From Burkholderiales bacterium (GTDB taxonomy: Bacteria > Pseudomonadota > Gammaproteobacteria > Burkholderiales > SG8-39): a stretch of DNA of 15,766 nucleotides. Made by a program: the position numbers and the translations under genes. The notes beneath the pieces are model-generated. The model saw only the letters and a program-made list of their open reading frames with translations, ran no database searches and was not told the origin of the DNA. Where the stretch lies: contig JADLDQ010000231.1 in assembly GCA_020846575.1 (NCBI GenBank), forward strand, positions 1 through 15,766, in the 5' to 3' direction. Positions 6,749 to 12,648 of the stretch are shown here, one piece after another (the first letter of the stretch is position 1; each line of letters begins with the position of its first letter).

Positions 6749-7345
6749 ATGGCAGAAGCGGTCCGCCTCGTCAAGAAATACCCGAACCGGCGCCTCTACG
6801 ACACCCGCACCAGCGCCTACATCACGCTTGCCGATGTGAAGGAACTGGTGCTCAAGCACGAGGAGTTCCAGGTGGTGGACGCGAAGTCGGGCGAGGACCT
6901 GACGCGCTCCATCCTGCTGCAGATCATCCTGGATGAGGAATCGGGCGGACAGCCGATGTTCAGCTCCGATGTGCTCAGCCAGCTGATCCGCTTCTACGGC
7001 AACGCGATGCAGGGCATGATGGGTTCGTACCTGCAGCGCAACATCGAGCTGTTCAACGAGCTGCAAAAGCGCATGCAGGACCCGTCGCAGGCGCTCTACG
7101 GCGGCAACAGCAAGGCGAGCCAGGACCTGTGGAACCAGTTCATGAACTTCCAGGCACCGGCGATGCAGAGCCTCATCACCGCCTACGTGGAGCAGAGCAG
7201 GAACATGTTCCTGCAGATGCAGCAGCAGCTGCAGAACCAGACGCGCAACATGTTCTCGGGGTTCGGCTTCCCCGGCTTCACGCCGCCGCAGGCGGCGCCG
7301 AAAGAAGGCGCGAAGGAGGAGCCGGGCGGGGAGAAGAAGGGGTGA
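6749..7345 (+). CDS. phaR: Polyhydroxyalkanoate synthesis regulator PhaR
   Basis: This 198-residue regulator binds both DNA and PHA granules. In the known model it represses phasin genes and itself until nascent polymer titrates it away. Residues ~4-65 form the conserved DNA-binding domain (VKKYPNRRLYDTRTSAYITL, then VVDAKSGEDLTRSILLQII). The middle has the granule-associated repeat region (FYGNAMQGMMGSYLQ, ELFNELQKRMQ), followed by Gln/Met-rich amphipathic helices (NMFLQMQQQLQNQTRNMF). The tail is Lys/Glu/Gly-rich. ATG at 6749 has GGGGA 8 nt upstream. It is the last gene of the PHA operon, but the 17-bp hairpin ahead of it suggests expression partly uncoupled from phaB. No phasin (phaP) or depolymerase gene is in the window, so its other targets lie elsewhere. 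Confidence 0.95.
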   Translation: MAEAVRLVKKYPNRRLYDTRTSAYITLADVKELVLKHEEFQVVDAKSGEDLTRSILLQIILDEESGGQPMFSSDVLSQLIRFYGNAMQGMMGSYLQRNIELFNELQKRMQDPSQALYGGNSKASQDLWNQFMNFQAPAMQSLITAYVEQSRNMFLQMQQQLQNQTRNMFSGFGFPGFTPPQAAPKEGAKEEPGGEKKG

Positions 7346-7390
7346 GCACGGCCGCCCACACGCTGCGTGAGCAAGCAGCTGACTATCGTC

Positions 7391-7407
7391 ACCCGCGCTT
7401 GGCGGGT
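7391..7407 (+). repeat. Small hairpin downstream of phaR
   Basis: ACCCGC (7391-7396) and GCGGGT (7402-7407) pair around a 5-nt loop (GCTTG), 45 bp after the phaR stop. It is a modest structure that may contribute to 3'-end formation of phaR together with the larger hairpin downstream. Confidence 0.35.
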
Positions 7408-7435
7408 CCGACCGGAGCGTATTGACCGCCGCGTT

Positions 7436-7486
7436 TCGCCGCGATCTGACGATTCGCGATGCTCGCGAATCGTCAGATCGCGGCGA
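7436..7486. repeat. Perfect 24-bp inverted repeat with 3-nt loop between phaR and rimO
   Basis: Bases 7436-7459 and 7463-7486 are exact inverted copies (left arm starts TCGCCGCGATCTGACG, loop TGC). This is by far the longest perfect palindrome in the window. It sits in the 188 bp between the phaR stop and the rimO start, and it is less GC-rich than the other hairpins. No T-run follows. It could be a terminator-like barrier, an mRNA-end protector, or one copy of a dispersed extragenic palindrome family. The sequence alone cannot decide. Confidence 0.75.
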
Positions 7487-7533
7487 TCGATTGAGTCCTC
7501 CGCCACTGCGTAGTGCCGAGATTTGAGCGAACA

Positions 7534-8949
7534 GTGAATCGACGGCTCTCCAAGAAGGTACCCAGGGTCGGCTTCGTCTCCCTGGGCTGCCCCAAGGCGC
7601 TGGTGGACTCCGAGCGCGTCCTCACCCGGCTGCGCATCGAGGGCTACGCCACGGCGGCGAGCTACCGCGATGCCGACCTGGTCGTGGTCAACACCTGCGG
7701 CTTCATCGGCAGCGCGGTGGAGGAATCGCTGCAGGCGATCGGGGAGGCGCTCGCCGAGAACGGCCGGGTGATCGTCACCGGCTGCCTCGGCGCAAAGGCC
7801 GAGGTGGTGAGGAAGGCGCACCCGCGTGTGCTCGCGGTCACCGGCCCGCACGCGCTCGATGAGGTGATGGAGGCGGTGCACGCGCACCTGCCGCAGCCGC
7901 TCGAGGACGACCCGTTCACGAACCTCGTGCCGCCCCAGGGCGTGAAGCTCACGCCGCGGCATTACGCCTACCTGAAGATCTCGGAAGGCTGCAACCACCG
8001 CTGCACCTTCTGCATCATCCCGTCGCTGCGGGGCGATCTCGAAAGCCGTCCCATCGGCGAGGTGATGCGCGAGGCCGAGAACCTCGCGGCTGCGGGCGTG
8101 CGCGAACTGCTGGTGATCTCACAGGACACCGGCGCCTACGGCGCGGATCTGCGCTACCGCACCGGGTTCTGGGGAGGCAGGCCGCTCAGGACGCGCATGA
8201 CGGACCTTGCGCGCGCTCTCGGCTCGCTCGGGGTCTGGGTGCGGTTGCACTACGTCTACCCGTACCCGCACGTGGACGAGGTGATCCCGCTGATGGCCGA
8301 GGGGCGGATTCTGCCCTACCTCGACGTCCCGTTCCAGCACTCGAGCCGGCGCATCCTGCGGCTGATGAAGCGCCCGGCGAGCGGCGAGGACAATCTCGCG
8401 CGCATCCGCGCCTGGCGCGCCGTCTGCCCGGACATCACCCTGCGCAGCACCTTCATCGCCGGCTTTCCGGGAGAGACCGAAGGCGAGTTCCGCGAGCTGC
8501 TCGACTTCCTGGAGGAAGCCGAGCTGGACCGTGTCGGCTGCTTCGCCTACTCCCCGGTGGAGGGGGCGGCGGCGAACCATCTGCCCGGCCCGGTTCCCGC
8601 CGAGGTGCGCGAGGAGCGGCGGGGACGGCTGATGCAGGCGCAGGAGAGGATCAGCGCGCGCCGGTTGCGCCGCTGGGTCGGGCGCACGGTCAGGGTGCTG
8701 GTGGACGAGGTGGGCGAGGAGCAGGCGCTGGCGCGCTCGGGCGCCGACGCGCCGGAGATCGACGGGCGTGTATACCTTCCCGGCGCCGCCGGTTTGAAGC
8801 CCGGCGACTGGGTCGAGGTCAGAATCGCCCGCGCGAGCGCCCACGACCTCTGGGCCGCGCCCCCCGGGCGTAGCCGTACCCACCCCGGCGCGGCCAGGGG
8901 CGCAGCGGCGCTCGCGGCCAGGCGCGGCGCGGCGCTCGCGAGCAAGTGA
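7534..8949 (+). CDS. rimO: Ribosomal protein uS12 methylthiotransferase RimO
   Basis: This radical-SAM enzyme adds a methylthio group to the conserved aspartate of ribosomal protein S12. From the GTG at 7534 it has 471 residues. Three cysteines of the N-terminal MTTase domain, which bind the auxiliary 4Fe-4S cluster, are Cys19 (GCPKALVDSE), Cys55 (NTCGF) and Cys84 (TGCLGAK). The radical-SAM triplet is Cys153, Cys157 and Cys160 (GCNHRCTFC). A TRAM-like domain follows at about 375-440. GTG 7534 is chosen because GAG lies 6 nt upstream and the protein then begins close to the family's usual SKKVPRVGFVSLGCPK; GTG at 7513 is the alternative and adds seven residues. The C-terminus carries an unusual Ala/Arg-rich tail of about 30 residues beyond TRAM, making it longer than the usual ~440. 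MiaB is less likely given the DSERVLTRL and GFIGSAVEESLQAI signatures. Confidence 0.93.
   Translation: MNRRLSKKVPRVGFVSLGCPKALVDSERVLTRLRIEGYATAASYRDADLVVVNTCGFIGSAVEESLQAIGEALAENGRVIVTGCLGAKAEVVRKAHPRVLAVTGPHALDEVMEAVHAHLPQPLEDDPFTNLVPPQGVKLTPRHYAYLKISEGCNHRCTFCIIPSLRGDLESRPIGEVMREAENLAAAGVRELLVISQDTGAYGADLRYRTGFWGGRPLRTRMTDLARALGSLGVWVRLHYVYPYPHVDEVIPLMAEGRILPYLDVPFQHSSRRILRLMKRPASGEDNLARIRAWRAVCPDITLRSTFIAGFPGETEGEFRELLDFLEEAELDRVGCFAYSPVEGAAANHLPGPVPAEVREERRGRLMQAQERISARRLRRWVGRTVRVLVDEVGEEQALARSGADAPEIDGRVYLPGAAGLKPGDWVEVRIARASAHDLWAAPPGRSRTHPGAARGAAALAARRGAALASK
8905..8940 (+). repeat. 24-bp imperfect repeat in the 3' end of rimO
   Basis: The 12-mer GCGGCGCTCGCG occurs at 8905-8916 and again at 8929-8940, a 24-bp period, so it adds eight-residue units to the protein (GAAALAAR then RGAALASK). 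It encodes the Ala/Arg tail of RimO, which looks disordered. Confidence 0.5.
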
Positions 8950-8989
8950 GGGGCGCGCGGCGCTGCGGCGATACTCGATCGGAGGCTAC

Positions 8990-10174
8990 ATGGCACAGCG
9001 CGAAGTGGTGATCGCGAGCGGCGCGCGGACCGCCATCGGCGGGTTCGGCGGCTCGCTGAAGGACTTCCCGCCGACACGGCTCGGTGCGATCTGCGTGCGC
9101 GAAGCGGTGGCGCGCGCCGGGATCGATCCGGCAAGCGTCGGCCACGTGGTGCTGGGCGGCGTGATCCACGGCGAGGCGCGCGACATGTACCTGTCGCGCG
9201 TGGCGGCCATCGAGGCCGGGTTGCCTGCGGGCACGCCCTGCCTCACCGTCAACCGGCTGTGCGGCAGCGGGCTGCAGGCGGTGGTGTCGGCGGCCCAGCA
9301 CATCCTGCTCGGCGACTGCGAGGCGGCGGTGGCGGGCGGCGCCGAGAGCATGAGCCGGGCGGCCTACATCGTACCCTCGGCGCGCTGGGGCCAGCGCATG
9401 GGCGATGCAGCCGTGACCGACGCCATGAGCGCGGCGCTGCACGATCCGTTCGGGCACGGCCACATGGGCGTCACCGCCGAGAACATCGCCGCGAAGTACG
9501 GTTTCACGCGCGAAGCGCAGGACGCCTACGCGCTGGAGAGCCACCGGCGCGCCGCCAAGGCGCTGGAGGAGGGCCGCTTTCGCGAGCAGATCGTCCCGGT
9601 CGAAGTGAAGGCGCGCAAGGGCACGGTGTCCTTCGAGAGCGACGAGCACGTGCGCCGCGATGCGAAACTCGAGGACCTCGCCAAGCTCAAGCCCGCGTTC
9701 AAGACGGACGGCACCGTCACCGCCGGCAACGCCTCCGGCATCAACGATGCCGCGGCGGCGCTGGTGCTGATGGAGGCGCGGGCGGCGGCCAGGAGCGGCG
9801 CGAAGCCGCTCGCGCGGCTGCTCGCCTATGCGCACGCGGGCGTGGAGCCGCAGCTGATGGGCCTGGGCCCGATCCCGGCTGTGCGGCGGGTGTTCGAGCG
9901 CTCGGGCCTTTCGCCCGCGGACATGGACGTGATCGAATCCAACGAGGCCTTTGCGGTGCAGGCGATGGCGGTGACGCAGGACCTCGGGTTCGACCCGGCG
10001 AAGGTGAATCCCAACGGCGGCGCGGTGGCGCTCGGCCACCCGATCGGCGCCACCGGGGCGATCCTCACCGTGAAGGCGCTCCACGAGCTGCAGCGCACGC
10101 AGGCGCGCTACGCTCTGGTCACCATGTGCATCGGCGGCGGGCAGGGGATCGCGGCGATCCTGGAGCGGGTGTAG
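8990..10174 (+). CDS. bktB: Beta-ketothiolase, BktB-like
   Basis: This is a second thiolase of 394 residues with the full catalytic set: Cys91 in NRLCGSGLQA, the NEAFA motif, His350 in ALGHPIGATG, and Cys380 in CIGGGQG. Several stretches match what I know of Cupriavidus BktB: RTAIGGFGGSLKD, RDMYLSRVAA, SAAQHILLGD, DPAKVNPNGG and YALVTMCIGGGQGIAAI. BktB accepts propionyl-CoA as well as acetyl-CoA and makes 3-ketovaleryl-CoA for hydroxyvalerate copolymers. That broader range is inferred from similarity, not shown by the sequence. ATG at 8990 follows a strong GGAGG at 4 nt spacing, 40 bp after rimO, so it may be co-transcribed with rimO. It could instead serve fatty-acid or aromatic degradation. 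Confidence 0.88.
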   Translation: MAQREVVIASGARTAIGGFGGSLKDFPPTRLGAICVREAVARAGIDPASVGHVVLGGVIHGEARDMYLSRVAAIEAGLPAGTPCLTVNRLCGSGLQAVVSAAQHILLGDCEAAVAGGAESMSRAAYIVPSARWGQRMGDAAVTDAMSAALHDPFGHGHMGVTAENIAAKYGFTREAQDAYALESHRRAAKALEEGRFREQIVPVEVKARKGTVSFESDEHVRRDAKLEDLAKLKPAFKTDGTVTAGNASGINDAAAALVLMEARAAARSGAKPLARLLAYAHAGVEPQLMGLGPIPAVRRVFERSGLSPADMDVIESNEAFAVQAMAVTQDLGFDPAKVNPNGGAVALGHPIGATGAILTVKALHELQRTQARYALVTMCIGGGQGIAAILERV

Positions 10175-10380
10175 CCGCCTGCGCGTGGCGCGTCGATCCG
10201 CGCGCCGAGTGGCCGATCACCCGGGGACGGCCAGCCAACACACATTGCAGATCGGGTCGCGTCAGCGCCGGCGCTGCGCGCACCTCGACGCTGCGCGGGC
10301 GAGGGTTGCGGATCTTCGGGTGCTCAAGGACCGCTGCACAACCGCCATGCGGATAGGCCGGGCGTCCTCGTCTGCCGGGG
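10175..10380. other. Convergent intergenic spacer without a recognised gene
   Basis: 206 bp separate bktB from the converging cytochrome gene. No open frame here looks real. A 14-bp perfect palindrome, CAGCGCCGGCGCTG, lies at 10263-10276, but no long terminator hairpin with a T-run was found. Base composition is somewhat less GC-rich than in the neighbouring pha genes. Confidence 0.4.
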
Positions 10381-11217
10381 CTATCCGGCGATATCTCCCT
10401 TGCGGTCAGGCGTAGAGCGGCGAGTGAGCGGATCTGCCGCCTGGTCGCCCCGCTTGCCTCGAGCGAATTTCCAAGTCAGCGGTTTCGCCGCGTACGGTCC
10501 ATGGACACGAGTGATGCCCCAGCCGATCGGTTCGCGCCGATAGCCGGGTAAGGTCTCGTCGAGGCCCCAGATCGCCTGGTATGTGTCGATGCAGCGGCCC
10601 GCGGCTTGAAGCCTGATGAAGGCCGCGGCGAGGATCACCGCCCAAAGGCCAGCCATGATCGAGATCCAGTTCGGAGCGCCCGCATCCTGGAGCCCGCTGG
10701 CAACCTGCCAGACGGTCAGCGGGATGAGCGCATAACCGGTGTACTTGTGCGAATACTCGAAGATGATTCGCCGGCGCGTCAGGCTGAAATGATCCCCTGG
10801 CCATCGCTCGGGCGGGACGGGCTTGCGCGTTATCTGATCGATCGGGCCGCCATGGGTGCCCCGAAACAGGGACCCGACGACCTGGAACAGCGCCAACGCG
10901 AGCAGCGCCCAGCCGGTCATGGCGTGGGGGCGCTGCCACAGGATGAGAGGTTCGCTGCGCCAGAGAAAGCCGGCCATGGCCACGACCGTGGCAATACCTG
11001 TCGCATATCCGAGCCAGCGGTGGCTTCTGAACCAGAAGGAATTGCTTACCCGCGGCCAGTCCTGTCCGGGCGTGATCTTGTAGAACCGGGCCACTGCCAG
11101 GGCCATCGGCATGAGAACGACCCACGCGAGCGCCATGAAACACCCGTGCCAGGCGATAACGGCTGAAAAGGACGGCGGGGCAGCCGCGGCGAACGGATTC
11201 AGCAGCCAATTCCACAT
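10381..11217 (-). CDS. Cytochrome b561-like di-haem membrane protein
   Basis: This 278-residue integral membrane protein resembles the eukaryotic-type cytochrome b561 fold. It has hydrophobic segments at roughly residues 16-44, 68-87, 101-118, 160-175 and 186-205. Histidines suited to bind two haems are His24 (AWHGCFM), His66 (RSHRWLGY), His98 (RPHAMTGW) and His157 (YSHKYTGYA). Such proteins pass electrons across membranes; donor and acceptor are unknown here. The C-terminal ~55 residues are soluble and basic. ATG at 11217 is chosen because AAAGGGG lies 8 nt upstream; a TTG at 11238 is also in frame. Codons such as TCA, AGA, ACA, ATT, GTA and GGT are visibly more frequent than in neighbouring genes, and it stands alone on the minus strand, which suggests separate acquisition. 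No redox partner gene is adjacent. Confidence 0.78.
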   Translation of the reverse strand: MWNWLLNPFAAAAPPSFSAVIAWHGCFMALAWVVLMPMALAVARFYKITPGQDWPRVSNSFWFRSHRWLGYATGIATVVAMAGFLWRSEPLILWQRPHAMTGWALLALALFQVVGSLFRGTHGGPIDQITRKPVPPERWPGDHFSLTRRRIIFEYSHKYTGYALIPLTVWQVASGLQDAGAPNWISIMAGLWAVILAAAFIRLQAAGRCIDTYQAIWGLDETLPGYRREPIGWGITRVHGPYAAKPLTWKFARGKRGDQAADPLTRRSTPDRKGDIAG

Positions 11218-11372
11218 GACCCCAACCCCTTTCGCCAACGCGCTCGCTGAGCGCCTCGCGCGATTGCCTCGCCCGTCCAGGCCCGGGCCGCCAGTGCTGC
11301 GCTCAGGTGATCGAGCCTGTCCCGGAACCGCGCCTCAAGAGGACATCGTCCACTGCCGGTGCGAGGCGAGCA

Positions 11373-11395
11373 CCGGACCAACCGGATTGGTCCGG
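11373..11395. repeat. 9-bp inverted repeat upstream of the cytochrome b561 gene
   Basis: CCGGACCAA (11373-11381) and TTGGTCCGG (11387-11395) flank the 5-nt spacer CCGGA. It sits about 155 bp upstream of the minus-strand cytochrome start and is adjacent to GTGATCAC. Symmetry and location suit a regulator site, but a simple hairpin is equally possible. Its CCAA/TTGG core resembles the TTGGTA half-sites of the tetR promoter only partly. Confidence 0.4.
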
Positions 11396-11742
11396 GTGAT
11401 CACTGTTTTCGCTCGTGATTCGTTCAGAGAACTGTCCGTGGACAGCGCGAAGCAAGTTACGCTCTCGAGCACGGAGTCGCAAGGTCCTGGCGGGTGTATT
11501 GCGGATTCGGCGCGGATTCGGGCGCTTCCTGCCGGGTGCTCCCGGTCACGTGCCCGGCCACGGTCTGTCTTTGAAACGCAGCTCGCCGCAGAATCTCTCG
11601 GTGCCCGCCCGCGGCGCCTGCCGCATCGATCCGCTCCTTGTGTTCACCGGGACAGCATGCCGTTCACCGCCTGGGAAAACCGACACCGAGACGCCGTGGA
11701 GAGATCGGCCCATACGGCCGGGATGTTGCCGGCCAGCACCTC

Positions 11743-11760
11743 GGGCAGGCGCGCCTGCCC
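11743..11760. repeat. 18-bp perfect palindrome
   Basis: GGGCAGGCGCGCCTGCCC reads the same on both strands with no spacer, about 115 bp upstream of the tetR promoter. It is inside the gene-free region and its role is unknown. Confidence 0.45.
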
Positions 11761-11873
11761 TGCCGGCGCTTACCGGACCTCGGCCACCTCGCCGCGCAGC
11801 GGGCGCAGCCGTTCGCCGCGCGGGCGCTGCCCGCGCCCTGAGCGGACGGACGCCGGTCCGGCTCCTATGCTGT

Positions 11874-11902
11874 TTGGTACAGGTACCAAGTCTTGGTATG
11901 AT
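11874..11902 (+). promoter_or_regulatory. Promoter of the tetR-type gene with overlapping operator (three TTGGTA half-sites)
   Basis: TTGGTA (11874-11879) and TATGAT (11897-11902) form a sigma70-type promoter with exactly 17 bp spacing. The same bases form two overlapping palindromes: TTGGTAC-AG-GTACCAA (11874-11889) and TACCAAG-T-CTTGGTA (11884-11898). The central half-site is shared, so a dimer could take either palindrome, each blocking RNA polymerase. Transcription would start near 11909, leaving a short leader with AAGGA at 11916-11920 and ATG at 11928. This architecture is typical of autorepressing TetR proteins and would control the whole efflux operon downstream. Confidence 0.7.
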
Positions 11903-11927
11903 GCCCAAAACGGCGAAGGATGGAGGG

Positions 11928-12647
11928 ATGAAGAGTTCCGGGCGGACCTCCGGCGTATCGGACCGCATCCTCGATTCCGCGATCGCGCTGCTCGGCGCGC
12001 ATGGCGTCGCCCACCTCACGCAGACGCGGGTGAGCCGGGCGGCCGGCGTACGCCAGAGCCATCTCACCTACTACTTCCCGACCCGCAGCGACCTGCTGGT
12101 GGCGGTGGCGCGCCGCTCGCTGGAGGCGCTCGCCTGGCCGCTGCTCTCGGGGGCGGGCCGCGGAGAGATCGCCGCCGGGAATCTGCCCGTACTGCTCACC
12201 CGCGCGCTCACCGATCGGCGCCGCATGCGGGCGATGCTCGGTCTCATCGCCGCCGCCGACGAGGACCCGAAGGTGCGCAGGGAACTGCGCGGCATCGTGC
12301 GCATGCTGCGCGAACGTCTCGCGAATCTGTTCTCGATGCTCGGGCTACCCGCAGACCCGGCGAGCGTCGCGCTGTTCCACACCTTCGTGGTCGGCGCCGC
12401 GGTCCTGTATCACGCGCGCGCCGACGCGGCGGCGCGGGAGGATGCCCGGGCCGCGGTGCGCTTCGCCGCCGAGCTGCTGCGGCGATCCGCCGCGCCCGTC
12501 GCGAACCCGGGAGCGGATTGCGGCGCCGGCGCCCGGGTCGCGGCAGCGCGCCGGCAGACCGGTACGACAGCGCGCCGGCAGACCGGTACGGCAGCGCGCC
12601 GGCAGACCGGTACGGCAACGCGGCGACCCGGGCGCGAAAGAACCTGA
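11928..12647 (+). CDS. TetR-family transcriptional repressor of the adjacent efflux operon
   Basis: This encodes 239 residues. The N-terminus holds a TetR helix-turn-helix (DRILDSAIALLGAHG, then TRVSRAAGVRQSHLTYYFPTRSDLL, about residues 14-60), followed by a helical ligand-binding domain whose inducer cannot be predicted. ATG at 11928 is favoured: AAGGA lies 7 nt upstream, and the predicted promoter -10 overlaps the earlier in-frame ATG at 11901, so a transcript could not include that one. The last ~35 residues are a low-complexity tail made of three near-identical units of ARRQTGTA, unusual for TetR proteins. The stop TGA is one base before the HlyD-family GTG, so the genes are translationally linked. 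By position it parallels E. coli CecR, which controls ybhGFSR; orthology is not established. Confidence 0.88.
   Translation: MKSSGRTSGVSDRILDSAIALLGAHGVAHLTQTRVSRAAGVRQSHLTYYFPTRSDLLVAVARRSLEALAWPLLSGAGRGEIAAGNLPVLLTRALTDRRRMRAMLGLIAAADEDPKVRRELRGIVRMLRERLANLFSMLGLPADPASVALFHTFVVGAAVLYHARADAAAREDARAAVRFAAELLRRSAAPVANPGADCGAGARVAAARRQTGTTARRQTGTAARRQTGTATRRPGRERT
12544..12615 (+). repeat. Three tandem 24-bp repeats in the 3' end of the tetR gene
   Basis: The unit CAGCGCGCCGGCAGACCGGT plus four more bases occurs at 12544-12567, 12568-12591 and 12592-12615. The copies are identical except for the last base of the first (A instead of G), and a degenerate start of a fourth follows. Since 24 is a multiple of three, copy-number change would add or remove eight residues without a frameshift. 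The near identity points to recent expansion. Confidence 0.9.
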
Positions 12648-12648
12648 G

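Larger units (their letters stand above)
11218..11873. other. 656 bp without a recognisable gene
   Basis: Open frames run through here on both strands, but none has a plausible ribosome site or recognisable protein sequence. Structured elements are a 6-3-6 hairpin GCGCTC-GCT-GAGCGC (11240-11254) just upstream of the cytochrome gene, a 9-bp inverted repeat at 11373-11395 followed by the octamer palindrome GTGATCAC (11396-11403), and an 18-bp perfect palindrome at 11743-11760. The part 11396-11470 is the least GC-rich and may hold a promoter for the minus-strand cytochrome gene, though I could not define its hexamers. It could be decayed coding sequence. Confidence 0.5.

Noticed and set aside
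6718..6936. Small open frame starting GTGACACTGGAG upstream of phaR
   Set aside because: It runs out of frame through the well-supported phaR start, has no ribosome site, and its protein sequence resembles nothing.
7346..7512. tRNA or small RNA gene between phaR and rimO
   Set aside because: No cloverleaf, T-loop consensus or promoter could be made out; only hairpins are supported.
11415..11927. Long N-terminal extension of the TetR open frame
   Set aside because: The extension has no protein-like pattern, no ribosome site, and crosses the predicted promoter; ATG at 11928 has AAGGA at the right distance.
12544..12615. Short CRISPR-like array
   Set aside because: The repeats are directly adjacent with no spacers and lie in frame within a coding sequence, so this is a coding tandem repeat.
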